Below, in pieces: positions 43,264-57,000 of a DNA stretch of 64,000 bases; within the stretch, counting starts at the first letter, position 1, and each line of letters begins with the position of its first letter. The position numbers were made by a program, and so were the translations under genes. The stretch covers positions 15,579,118 through 15,643,117 of the forward strand of contig NC_087078.1 of the NCBI RefSeq assembly GCF_026151205.1. The letters are read 5' to 3'. A model generated the notes under the pieces. The model searched no databases and was not told where the DNA came from. It saw only the letters and a program-made list of their open reading frames with translations. The stretch comes from Bolinopsis microptera. Lineage: Eukaryota > Ctenophora > Tentaculata > Lobata > Bolinopsidae.

Positions 43264-44689
43264 TTATTTGCTGTTCATGATTATCGTAAACTCTTCAAGG
43301 TTGATACGTCCGTCCTCATCTAAGTCTCCTTCTTTTATCATATCTTCAACGTCTTTCTGATAAAGGAAAATGGATTTTAGATTCGAGACAATAGTAGCTT
43401 AAAATCGCATGAACGGTAAAAGTGAACAGAACGGAGAAGTAAAATCCATTGATTTAAATTAACAATCAAGTTATCAAGCCTTATGAGGCGGGAATTGAAT
43501 GGAACCCAGCCGACAACTACTAATCCCAGAACTGTAATGGAAATTATCTACAATTGGATTAAACTATGAATTGTGTTATCGTTGACAACTAAGATAACGT
43601 AGATAATTAGCTAATTGGCTAATCGCCAAGATAATTATCTAATAACCTCAGTGAGCTGCTCTCCGAGTCCTCTCATAATCTGAAGGAGTTCTAACTTCTC
43701 GATGTAACCGTTATTGTCTTTATCCAAAGCTTGGAATGCTATTCTGATGTTATCATCCGCCAAATCATTTAAGACCTGAATGTTGTCAAACTTTCAGTTT
43801 CATAGTTATACATTATTCTGTCAGAAATCGGGAAATAAAAATTCAGAAAATTAAAAATAAACATGTCGAATAGCAATAGAGCAATAGTATTAGAAAAACG
43901 TATATTTAAATATCATAGCCATGAATAGCGACCTTATAAAAAACACATCACGTAATACTAATTACCACTGCATTGCGAGCCATCATTTTGAGAAACTCAT
44001 GGAAATCGAGATTACCGTTCTTGTCGTCGTCGTAATCCTGGAAACAGAGATACCCACGTGATTACAATGGTGAAATAAGAAAAGTGAATTTTACGTTGAT
44101 AAATCTAGAAGAAAAAACGCATGTACTGGCACAATGAGGATACGAAATCCCGGAATCACGAAAAGTGAGAAGGAATTCTAGAAAAATAACAAAAGTAATA
44201 TTCATACCGTCATGAACTTATCAATAGCGTCTTTGGATGCGGGAGTACCGAACATGTTGACTATCTTAGTTATCTGACATGACGTAATGTACCCTCTACC
44301 TGGAAATAACAAATACTAAATATAGAATTAAAATACTCTATTAATATTGAATTAAAATACTCCATTTATGTTTAAGATAAACGATCTTACCAATAGATCT
44401 GGATACCCATATTTTGTTCTGACTCGTGACTGTGATTAGCTTATCAGATTTCAGCATTGGCCATTCAAAATCCAGAATTACTGTCACGTGTCAAAACAGA
44501 ATAGTTTGCCTCCCCTCAAGTATCCAAATCTATTGACTTGACTATTAGCTAAGATTTATGATATACAACGTAAACAAGTAAATCATTAAACGTAGATTTA
44601 AGCACTTGACAACTATACCCACCTTCTTTATCGAAGAGACTGAATGCTTCTTTGAATTCCAAAACCTGTCCTTCTGTGTAATGCTCCAT
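43264..44689 (-). CDS. Calmodulin-like four-EF-hand protein, 5 exons, 150 aa
   Basis: Calcium-binding sensor of the calmodulin/troponin C superfamily. Exons in gene order: 44623–44689, 44208–44299, 43966–44037, 43647–43775 and 43264–43356; phases close to 453 bp. The N-terminus has the calmodulin-like word EFKEAFSLFDKEG. Four loops: DKEGRGYITSCQ (position 12 is Gln instead of Glu, so site 1 is probably weak or lost), DDDKNGNLDFHE, DKDNNGYIEKLE and DLDEDGRINLEE, the last three with all usual oxygen ligands. Calmodulin length (149 aa), but sequence divergence and the lack of the calmodulin central linker argue against true calmodulin. A troponin C-like or lineage-specific calmodulin-like protein is likely. 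No signal peptide, so probably cytosolic. Confidence 0.92.
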
Positions 44690-47600
44690 ATTCAGTCCAT
44701 GATGCTATGGTAACACTGTTAGTCACTATAACTACATTCCTATTTAACATCATTTTGTGAGTCAATTCCATTTCACTTGAGAAATGAGAGGTTGTACTTG
44801 TATTGATATATTTCCGGATTGAAAACTTAAAGAATAATAGCACTATATGCTACTCGACACACCGTAAATAGGTGTCAAATGTGACTCCAAAGTGTGCATC
44901 AGAGAAAGATGACCCCGAATTAGACCCAGAGAAAGGTGCTCAGAGAAATGTAACCCAGAGAAAGATGACCTTGAAAATACAATGAGCTCTAATTTCTCCT
45001 CCCGACACGACGTAAACGGAGTACCCGGACAAACAAAGAACTCCCAAATTATCCGGACTACTGGACTCACTGGAGGTGGTCTGATCCCCATGATTATTCA
45101 GCAGCTACTAAAGACCAGGTGTGTGGTATTGTTTAAGGGGGGCGCCCTGCTTTTTGGAGGTAATTGTACCAGCTTGGCTTGTGGGCGAAAAGCCAGCACA
45201 TCAAAACCGTCTCTGTAATATGGTAAGTTGTCTGTGTCGGAAGGGGACTAGAGTTTGTGTTCAAAGGACAAAGAATGGTACACGGAGTATGGTAATGGGG
45301 ATGGGGTGGGTGATTATGGGGATGGGGTGGGTGGTAAAATAGGGATACCTGGCGTGGCATGGACAACCATGTCTCCAGCTATCTAGGTATGATACGTATC
45401 ATTGTAATTTGGATCAAACTTACATTATAGGTGTATATTGTATCTGAGCTGTTTAGTTATTAGCATAGTTCAGTGATTCGAGGCAATTATACAATAATTC
45501 AATTATTCAATTATTCCACCCATTGTTCTTCAGTCATTAAATATTATAGATAAAGAAAGTGTGCCAATGTCGCGAGATTACAGAATAATTCATTATGCCA
45601 GCTGAGGAGTTTGCTATCACAGGAGACCGTCTATCATAATTACAAACCATAAAACATGTTGGTACTCGGTACCGAAAGGGAAAAACGTCACGAAAAAGTA
45701 AGCACAAAGTTACAACTTGTACGTGCGTGGAAATAAGTCGGATTCTATAATATGTAAGATATTCTCTCTAAAGTTTTCTGGTCTAGCCGAGTGTTCCGTG
45801 GAATCTGAATTCTAAATAATATGTTCTGGGTATAAGAAAGGGCAGGGGAATGTGCGACCCGAATGTTCTGAACTATTTAGGGGGTCAGGTACGACAAAAT
45901 CCATGAAAAGTCATTTAGCGAGAGAGAGAAATTGTAAAATCTTAGAATGAGACAAATTGTAAAGTCTTCGTTTATTTGACTGCCATCTGAGAAAAATCCA
46001 GAAGAATCTTAAACTTGTAATGTCCGACATAACAACTTTAAGAAGCATTGTAAATAGTTAAGTAGTTACATGTAAGTTTTCAGCTTGGTCAGAAATTCGC
46101 AACAAAAATATCGACTTCTATTCGTTACTGAGGGGCAGTAATTCGTGAAAATTAGGCAGCCCAAGGTTATCTCGAACTATTTGAGTCAGGCTGGTCATGG
46201 TCACAGGAAATAAATACCTCTAACATTCTAACTAGCGTCTGGAGGCACGAAAATAGACTAATAGGCAGTTCGAATAGACGAATACAATCTCTCTAGCTGT
46301 TGAGCACAGGCGAAAACTGTTAAGTGACATTTTGTTCTAGTGAATCAAAGAATGTCTAAAATTTCGAGGAATCTAGAATAAATACGTAATCCCATCCGTC
46401 TTTAACTTGAAACTTTATAAATACAGACGTTTTACCCCTGCTTCGTTCAACAATGTTTTACAAGTTGTAATACAAATAGGGTTATGGTGTGGATAAGTGG
46501 AAATGTTGTGGTAAGGGTAGGGACTTGAGGATAGACTTTGGGATAGGTGCAAAGACATATTTAAAAACATCATTAAGTAAGTAATAGGGGATGAAATGTG
46601 GTGGGACGAAATGTCACAGGATATAATGTCTTACACCCATTACGAAACTTATTGTTGAGTACATCCGAGGTATCACTTTGTGGCTTATAATATTGATATC
46701 ATGTGTAACGAACTAGAGAGAGGTGAGGCCCAGGTAAGAGGATGATAACACAGACCGGCGGATGCAGACAGGCGACAGCAGACAGGATGTAGATGCAGAT
46801 GTAGATGCAGATGTAGATGCAGATGTAGATGCAGATGTAGATGTAAACAGCTATATAATGTCTTTAAGCTCTCGGCTGAGTAATTAACCAACCTCAAATG
46901 AGAGAAGAGCCTGCTCTAGGAAAATGTTACCTAGCTGTAGCTCAGTAGTAGCTGTGATCGCTTAGAATGCGTCAGCGTGACTAATTACCTTAAGAGAGGT
47001 TATTAGAAAGAAGTTAGTAAAAGCTAAATCACATGATGATTCAGAATAGGACGTGGAACCTTCCTAAATAAAAACACAACACAACAGGAGAGAGCTAAGA
47101 AATTGTGACAATTTTATCATGACAATGAGTTTAATAATATAAGGCCTCTCACCACACTCTCATAACATGTGACCTAACAGAAGTTATTAGGGTAGTCAGT
47201 AGACAATACAACTTGTAACCTTACGTCAGAATGGGTGGTTACTGATAGAGAGCCGGAACGAATTGTTACAATCTATTATAATTTTATACTCCCCGCGTTA
47301 ACTATAAGTATATTCATTATTCAATGTAAATGGCTGGTATGGTAGATAATACATATATAGTATAGTAGTAGTAGTAGTAGTATATATTATCTATATTATA
47401 TCTATATATCTATATTATAGTGTACAACTCTATTACATCCCCTTGTGCTATGGAGTATGGACAGATAACAAACAGGCTCACACTTTTATAAGAGGTCTGT
47501 GGGACATAGTACTATTTGTCCCATGATATGCTGCTCTTCGATCACAATGCAATGGTCCGAGTGAAAATGAAAAATGAGGCCGTTTATGTTGGCTGCTATG

Positions 47601-49781
47601 TAAATCATGACAGCTACGATTGTGTGAACGCAAATGACAATAGTACGGAGTTTATCCCATTCAATATTTTATAATTTATAGTAAAAACCTTTAAAATTAC
47701 AGCCGTCCGGAACCTTAACAATAAACAATTATTACCCTTCATTATATTTTTAAAACCGTCAAAATAGTTGCAGATTAAAAGGCACAAGGACCAAGGTGAT
47801 CTTGAAGTCCTCCACAAGCAATTTGTTCAATTATTCACAAACTCCACAAGATGATTAAATTCTGAAGCCAAGTTTCGAACAGAAAAAAAAACTTAACTTA
47901 TAGATAAAATGGTGAAACTCGCAATCAAAAGAACTGAAACAAGTAACTGATTAAAGCTGAAGCCATCTAGAGATTTCATTGCACTACCATGGGGTGAAAC
48001 TTCAAAGATAAAACGGCGGGAGCCGGAAAGGTAGCTCAGAGAATCTGTACACTGGCAATCTTTACAAATGACAGCCGATAGTAAATGTACCCAGATAGAG
48101 ACTTCAAAGTATCAGTGCCATACTTCAAACCGGCGACCAATAATTTACTTAGCAAATGTAAACGGAGTATTCGAACAGTTACAAGTGGGTTGTCACCATG
48201 ATAGGCACGACATTCAGGGAGATGACAATAAAACAAGCCGGCTAGAATATATTGGAACAAGGAGAAAGCTGACAGAATTGAGCCAGTCCTCTGAATGGAG
48301 TTATATGAGATAGCCGTATAGCTGTTTAACAGCTCTCAACAGCAATAACGGCTATAAAAACCGTACAAGTACTGAAATAATGACAATTCTTATAACAGCC
48401 AACGTACAGAACTTGGAGAGGAACAAAAGCTACAATAAGATCCTACGAGAAAAGAAGCTCAACATTTTTCTAGAATCCACAGGGAAAAGAGCAGCACAAA
48501 CTGTGAAATATATTTCTCCAGACGGAAAACAACAAACCGTGAAGATAAGTTAGATCAACGAAACACCGAACCATGACAAAATACATTAGAAACCCCGACT
48601 ATAATATTGTAGTACATGTATCAAGCGGGGAGCCACTGTTAGAGTTATCTTACACCAGACAACGTAGCCACAACTCTCGTATTATGAGTAAATTACAGAG
48701 CAAATATGCAATGAAATGCAGTAATTATAATTGCTGAATGAGCTCTGATGTAGGGATTCTGTACTGTGTATGTCACACGATGTCTAGCTAAACAGGAGGT
48801 GAGGAGCCGGCCGTTAAAAGCTTGTAATTGCAATACAAATTTAAGCTCGAGATTGCAATAGAAATACACTAAAAGCTCGAGACTTGCAGGCCAGCTTTTC
48901 ACGGTTATGCTATAAACTGGACGTAAGGAGTTCCAGAAACAAAGCATGTTCCAGAGCAGTGTGATTAGTGTGTCAAGTTCAGTTCAGAGTGGGATTTCAC
49001 TACTCATGTCAGGTGCGAGCTTGTTTGTGAACGGGGTGATAGAAGTAAGAGGAACAAAGTGTGTCGGGAATGTCAGAGCGGTATTTCCATTACGTTAGCA
49101 GAGTAGATTACTCATGTAACTGTCAGGTCGAAATGGAAACGTCTAGAAGATTTATCAAGTTGAAATAACATTTGTAACTCTTTACAAATGTGGCTTCCAA
49201 ACCGCGTCAGTGTCATTGGTCAGATTCGTTAAATGACAATTTGTGTCATGCGAGGGATCTCTTTAAGAGTTTAAGTGTAACAAAAGATAAGCCCGAATAA
49301 CGATACAAAATTACAAAATAGAAGTCTTAACAAAATACAATCAATTACTTTAATTGGGTATAAAATCTCGAAGAAAAAGATAAAAAGCATCCCGTCCAAT
49401 ATTAAATATATGTGGGCTCACAACAACATAATATCATAATTCATAATCTGATTATTTAGAATTTTACCCGTTACTAAGTAATACCGACAGGTAATGGTGT
49501 CGATAATATTCCGATAAGTTTATATATACCAGCTGTATCGCATTACCAATACAAATTGATACAAATGTTTATGTAACGCAAACGTAACTTAATCTATGAT
49601 ATCAATTAAATTTATAACTAAACCCTTGCCTGAAAGTCCATGGACAGATTCACATGTGACGTCGTACACAAACATACCTCTGATCAGTTGTTGCTACCTC
49701 ATTTCTCGTTATATCTCAATCTCTTATCTTGGTCACAGAATTTCGATGTGTTTCAGAGAAACTTTCCTTGTGTTTGAGATC
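44690..49781. other. 5 kb without a supported gene
   Basis: I found no exon chain. It contains a short GAGAAAGATGACC-type repeat around 44,900–44,970, GGGGATGGGGTGGGTG runs near 45,296–45,335, a GATGTAGATGCA array at about 46,790–46,845 and a TAG run near 47,365. Open frames near 44,982 and 48,068 are short and have no family resemblance. Confidence 0.5.
46788..46845. repeat. 12-bp GATGTA/GATGCA microsatellite
   Basis: Alternating TAGATGCAGATG units, about five copies. Confidence 0.9.
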
Positions 49782-51084
49782 TCAGAAAGTCTGTACGTTC
49801 CTGCAGACCCCGCAGCCCAAAGCAAACTCCTCTCCGGTAGCAGGGTGATCATCTAGTCCTAACGGACAGGTCCCCTCAAGTTGGGTAGATTTAGGTCCCA
49901 CTGGACACTGAGGTAAAGACTCCTTGCTAAGACTCCGCAACCGGACAAAGTCATCGTGACACGGGGTGCAAAAGTGGGTAGTTCCGAAACAAAAGTACAC
50001 GGCCACTGAGCAGCAATACCTAGTGGGGATGTGGAATGTAAGCAGCAATGCCTAGTGCAGTGGGGATGTGAAATGTAAGCAGCAGTACCTAGTGGGGTTG
50101 TGAAATGTAAGCAGCAGTACCTAGTGGGGTTGTGAAATGTAAGCAGCAATGCCTAGTGGGGTTGTGAAATGTAAGCAGCAATGCCTAGTGCAGTGGGGAT
50201 GTGAAATGTGAGAAGCAATACCTGGATGGGACTGGGGATGTGAAATATGAACCACAATTTTCTATTGTCTTACATGTTAATAATCCCTTGTTATCTAGTC
50301 TCTTTTTGTGTAGCTAAAACAATAGCTACCAGGCAGTAACGGAGCACAATATAACCAAGCTAACCAGAGTCACAATACAGCCAATGTGGCTGAATGTGGG
50401 TATTGTTTCTCAAAGAATGGCACTTATACAGAGACAAATATGTTTTACCAAAGCTAACATATTATATATATAGGCTATAATAATAGCTTAGAAATATCGG
50501 AAACTGGAGAAGTTATTTAGAATATATATTCGCATTTTATCCACACTATATTTACATTACACGTACAACGTGATATCGTTATCAGTGCAGTGTGTACAAC
50601 ACCAACTACACCGATCAATTGCCAATCTGCGAAACATTTAATTATTATTATCACTTCGAGATGGCCAGGCCTACTCTCATGCTGTCTATATGTGATGATT
50701 AACTCTGAAAAACTAGGGACAACTGGGGAATGATCCCAGAACCTCGAGATTTCGCGTCTCTTGCTCTACCAATTGAGCTACTGACCCTGATTCTCAGAGC
50801 GAAATCACCACTCATATGGGATCTTCTGGGATCATTCCCCAGTTGTCCCTAGTTTTTCAGAGTTAATCATCACATATAGACAGCATGAGAGTAGGCCTGG
50901 CCATCTCGAAGTGATAAGAAACTGGAGAAGGTTCAAGATAAATATTGTCTGATTTATTGTACCAGTTCCAGAAGCGTGTTACTTACCGACACTTGTACTC
51001 GAGGTAGTCAGTACCATGCTTAGGACACACTTCTTGTGAGAGATTACTGCAGCCACCACAGACCAGGTCTTCTGGGTCAAAGTC
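49782..51084 (-). CDS. MYCBP2: MYCBP2 last two exons, tandem-cysteine domain
   Basis: Exons 50987–51084 and 49782–50019 encode [45 protein letters not shown] and the end [17 protein letters not shown], which is almost word for word the C-terminus of animal MYCBP2. In the human protein this domain carries the relay cysteines of the RING-Cys-relay mechanism that esterifies threonine. The cysteines appear conserved here, but I cannot number them against human without an alignment. Confidence 0.93.
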
Positions 51085-54000
51085 CTGATAACAAAGAGGA
51101 CTTGTCAACAAATATCAAACGAGTCTAAAAAGTGTAAATAAGGTGGCCTTAAACTAGGAAATGTCTGAAGGAACTGATTCGAAAGCTAACAGATGGTAAA
51201 ATATTAAAGGAACATGTTCGATCTAGAAAATTTAATTTTGATCATTACCAGACACAGTCTTATCAAATTTCAGGAATACAGTAAACCTCTAAATTGAATT
51301 AAAAATCAAACAGTGGTCCGACGTTAAAGGACTGTTCTGACTTTAAAATTGAATGATCATTGTTTCAAGCGTTCACTAAAGTGTTTTAAAGCGTGGACGG
51401 CATACTCTTTTTGGAATTTTTCCAGAAAAGATGTGGGCTAATCCTACAGAAAAGATGATTTGAAACACGTATCATGTTCACTCACGATCCTTTGCCCTTG
51501 TCCACTGGCCAGTAGCAAGTGATCGCAAGCTGATCATAGATATAAAATTGAAAATTACACAACACTGCGACTAAGGGCGGACATGGGTCCGAAAACTTTA
51601 GATTGGTGATGTCGTTACATAACGGCACTCCTACTTTGAATGTTGTTAACTAATATATTTTAGTAAGCCCGAGAACTTACGTCGCCTGCATCAGCCTGGC
51701 ACTGAGCCTCTCCCCCAAAGTACGCTTTCTTACACTTGAAGCACTGATAGTACGCGTACTTGTTCATTGCGTTCTCTATCGCTTCCTCCTCCGTATCACT
51801 AGAAATGTTTTGTGAACTTTTTGTGATTAGTATGCATATTCGAAGAAATAAACGAGGAGAAACACTATAAATTATGTATTGTCAAATAACCTAGGCTTTA
51901 AGAAAGCTGGCATAAGCTGCTGTAATAGAACAAGAAAAGGTAATGGGCACAACAATTTTGAGTGGCAGAACCTCTGAAAGTATCAACTTGTAAAATATTT
52001 GACTCACAAGGAAAGTCCGTCGTATTTAAGTCTCATGACACTCTTCTTCTTGACATCCTCCATAAGGACATGTAGATCTTGCAACATTTCATCCAGGAAC
52101 TCGTGCACTAACAGACCCTGAAACAGCAAGAAAGATAAGCTCCTTGTGAATAGCTGACACCATCTCATATTTAAATATGAGATGGTGAGGCTCTAAGCTT
52201 GCCGCAAGAGAGCTGACAGTAGAGGTCATGTGATGTTACTTTCACAAATTAAACGTGTTGTGATTATTAAATAATAGAAACAAGACAACAAAAACAGTAC
52301 CTTGCAAATGGGACAGTGCAGGAAACCAAATGCTATCCGGGGTCCAATCCATCTGAGATAACATGAATTAGAAACCGTACCAAGTATTGGGCTGTAAGTA
52401 CAGATTGCATTTGTGACGTAAGACTCATCTAGAAAGAGTCAACGTTACTACATAGTACATAGTATCTTATTCTTCTGGAAGACTAGGAGTTACAGGCCAC
52501 ATGAGGGCTCTGAATATGGGGGCTCTATAAGATTGCGAAACTAATCAAATGAAACGGAGAGCATAAGTCCTTGCAAGTATCCCTGAAACTCGAGATATAC
52601 GGCTATTGCTACATGGCGGGAGGTTATGGTGGACACAGTGAGGCTGTGATTCTCTAGACCTCACTCAATACCTTATAAAGCTACCAAAATATCATCAGTC
52701 ACACTTTAAACATGTCCGAAAATACGGAGACAATCAGCTAATTCAGAAGTCAGATTAATAAGGTACTAGTACCTGTTGGTAACCACCGTGGATATACACT
52801 GACTGTGAAGAATGTGTCCACAAGATAGTTGTAAACAGGGGGCACATCCCAAACTTTCTGAAATAAATCGTTTGTCTCGTAAAATAAATTTAGATTATTT
52901 TATCAGTCAAACTTTAGATTATTTTATAAGTAAAATATATTGAATGCGTAGAGTATAAGTACGACGTATTTCAACAGCTTATATCGTGGGCATCAGTGAT
53001 GTTAGTATCGATTTATAAGTTTGAGGTCGACGATATATTAACTGAAATCTCTTGAGATTATTTTGACTTCAAACCGGCACATAGAAGAGTGAAATTCAAA
53101 CAAAATCCAACGGAACATATTTTGATACGCTGTCACTGAAGCGAGAATCATTGGATAATGACCGAGCTGTAAAACAGATGAGTCAAAGGACTCTGAGCCA
53201 AAATTTGCGATTACAGAAGCAAGTTTTGTACCGAATCTATGATGATTTAATTCAAAATAACATTAAAACTGTCCAGCGCGCAACTAAACCCCAGTTAGAA
53301 GGCACGTAACGCGACACATATACTGTAATAGAATCGGTCACGAGGGCGGAAGTTTCCTAAAAGGGTGGACACAAGGGCGGGAATTTCCTAAAACGATCAC
53401 ATGACTCACTTTATCATGGAAATATACACCGGGTTGAATGCGTACCTGTGAAGCAAATGACGCACATATCGTCGGCATCTTGTTTTAATGTGCCACTACA
53501 GTTCTTTAAACATGGCAGACACGTTGTTTCACCTGTGTTACCTGCAGACAAATTAGTTAGACAACGTGCACGTGGTATTCAAAAATTCAAGAAATTTTTA
53601 GATTTCTCGGACTTTGGAATGTCTACTTAAAAGGAAGTAGCCTTAGTAAGGATTTAACATATAACACTTTAGTTTTTTCTAAGCTAAATTTGGTAAAAAA
53701 GGCTAGAGTGTTGATTGTTAAACCTTAGTGCAAAAACCTTAAAAACTTAAAAACTTTTAAAAATTAATAAACAAAATATACAATACACTAATACATCTAA
53801 AATTATAATGGTCTACAAATGGAGTATTAATAAGGATTTAACATAGAACACTTTATTTTTTTCTTTAAAGCTAAATTTGGTCAAAAAGGCTAGAGTGTTG
53901 ATTGTTAAACTTTAGCGCAAAAACCTTAAAAACTTTTAACAAACAAAATATATACGATAACTAAATATAACTACAAATATAACGTTCTACAAACTTACAA

Positions 54001-57000
54001 ATGGAACTAAGTAAAGCTCACCTCCACAAGGATGTCCACATTCCAAGGTTTGTTTGCAGGACACTTTAAACTTAGAGTTACATTCCTCGTTCTTACATAC
54101 GCTTCCACCCTCTGGACTCGGCTCACCTGCTTCATTACAGAACCTGGAGAGGGTTTATTAGAAAATAAACATTAACATTGGGAGCTGGAGGGGATAATAA
54201 ACATTAACATCGGGAGCTGGAGGGGATAATAAACATTAACATTGGGAGCTGGAGGGGATAATAAACATTAACATTGGGAGCTGGAGGGGATAATAAACAT
54301 TAACATTGGGAGCTGGAGGGGATAATAAACATTAACATTGGGAGCTGGAGGGGATAATAAACATTAACATTGGGAGCTGGAGGGGATAATAAACATTAAC
54401 ATTGGGAGCTGGAGGGGATAATAAACATTAACATTGAGAGCTGGAGGGGATAATAAACATTAACATTGGGAGCTGGAGGGGATAATAAACATTAACATTG
54501 GGAGCTGGATGGGATAATAAACATTAACATTGGGAGCTGGAGGGGATAATAAACATTAACATTGGGAGCTGGAGGGGATAATAAACATTAACATTGGGAG
54601 CTGGAGGGGATAATAAACATTAACATTGGGAGCTGGAGGGGACAATAGACATTTTCTCGGATGAATAACGAAAGTGTCGAGAATATTTCACCATTTCGAC
54701 ATTATCAACGAAAATTTTCGAAAGACACACATAAATTAGCATATTATACAGCTGCAAAAATGTTTGAAAATATTTGACAGATTTATTCTAATGTTTGACT
54801 TTCCATATGCAACAGGTAGCCCATTTTGTGAGATATCTTATTGATGGTTGGCTACTTTAGTGCCCCCTTTAAAGTAAATAACACCATTATCTTGCAAGTA
54901 AGTCATTTTGAGCTCAATGGAGTAGGCAGGATGCATGCAGATGAAAATAATGTGACATAAAGCAATAAGGCGTCATGTGATTATCACGTGACTACAAATA
55001 TAAGTGCTCAGATCACTTATCTTATAGTCAGATCTGTAATGTCGGTACCGGTATTTTTCTTCAAAAAACGCCATTAACTATCGATGGAGCGATTCAAAGA
55101 TCGGCCTGTACTACATCTGCAATATAACATCATTTCAATTGCGCGCACATACGTGACCAGTTGAAAATCGTGGTGGCACCAATCTCGGAACTCGTTGTAA
55201 ATTGTTGTAAAACAAATTTCATGAGACTAAATTTGTCGGCGACTAATTTTGAAAGGAGACCAAAATTTCAGTAGAGCATAAATGACAATATTATTGAGCT
55301 CACAGTGTTTATAATTAATATAATGACATCACTGTTCCGTTGTGAAACTACGAAGCACAAAACTGTACCAACGTCCTATTGCACTTGAAGGGTTAGAGCT
55401 CCTCTTGGACATTACATTTTTATTCGATCCATCCCAACATGTTCTGTTGAAACGGCTGAAGGCCAAGGATCATATCGCCATAAACTACGTCGTACCGACA
55501 GAAATGGTAAAGTCGAAAAAGGGTGAAAAAGAAACCGAACAGCTTACTGTAGAACTTAGTGATACAGAGTCACAGACTCTGGATCTGATGTTATTGAAAT
55601 TCCTGAGTAATGCATTGCAGCTTAATCTGTAATGCTCAGACGGGTGCTCATTGCCTAATTGATAGATAGCATTTTATTTTACAAATTATTTGTTTTATTT
55701 CTTTATTGCAACAAATCATTTAATCAACATGCCTAACGTTAAACTATAAAGTATGACAATATATGCGAAATCGGGAAAAAAATAGCTAAATAATGGAAAA
55801 ATCAAAAATGGAATGGAAAATAGTCTCGAAAAGTCGAAAAAATATGTGACTAAAATTGTTGTAGACTAAAAATTTGCGAAATTTGTGACTAAAATTATGG
55901 TAACCAAAATTATGGTGACCAAATTTATTGTGAACCAAATTTATTGGCCCTAAGGTACCTTGAAAACGTAAAATGTAGAGAAAATTACGTATTTATTTTT
56001 ACGCATTTTATGTAAATACGTACCGAAAATATTCATATTGATTATGTCTCAGGCCGTTCAAAGGGATTGTCTTGTAGAAAATGACAAAAAGCGTTTTTTG
56101 TTCCACAAATAAAAACCATCAAATATTTGTAAGTGGCGATAAAGACTCCTCCAAAAAGATCGCGCAATGGCGTGATTGTTGACTGCAACTAATACTGTTG
56201 GACTGGACTATTAGCGAAAGGTAAAGTTTTATAATAAGTGTTAATAGATTTCGGCTTAACTCAATTATTCACGTCATATCTGATATGCTACCAGTATAAG
56301 TACCAATAAAAAATATTTGTTTCTATCCAATTATAAAATTCTGCAACTTCATACAATTTTTATATGAAGTTGTAGGATTTTATAATTGAACAGTTGAATA
56401 GAAACAAATACTTTTTATTGGTAAATCCCTTATACTCAGATCCTAGCGAAGGAGAGGCTTTTGGTTTAGATTAAGAGTTCATATTCTCAATAATAGGACA
56501 AGATTAAAAAATACTGATGAAATTGTAAGCATTTGAAAGCATTCGAGCTACAATCCAAAGCGTAACTGACAATTAGCAGCAATCTACACAAAAAATTAAT
56601 AGTTGAATTATTAAATACTTAATTACAAGCGTTCTATAATAAAAAAATGACGACAACTTGCAGGTGCCTGACAAGCAAAACGTGATGCAACCAGGACAAA
56701 CTAAATAACTCAATATCTGGCACTGCAAAACAACTCATACCGTCCCCGTACCTGCAAATAAAGGCGTCCGACTGGGTACTGTAGGTGTTCTTAAACTCTA
56801 TAACCGCACGGCGGGTCTGGGTGTCAACCGCGGCGGTCATCCAGTACAGCTTGACACGGCACATGTTCTCATGTTTACTAATAACAACACTCGCCTCCGC
56901 TGCTTTGAATACCTGCCAGGGTAAAGTTTGGCATGTCGGGAATGTTAAAACTAAAAAGGAATGTTAAAACGATTATCACGTAATTTATGTCCACATCATT

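Noticed and set aside
44982-45218. 78-codon + strand frame beginning MSSNFSSRHDVNGVPG
   Set aside because: No family resemblance, no splice partner, and it starts in a short repeated AGAGAAAGATGACC stretch.
50716-50787. Functional tRNA gene
   Set aside because: G at position 33, mismatches in the anticodon and acceptor stems and an atypical T loop; kept only as tRNA-like.
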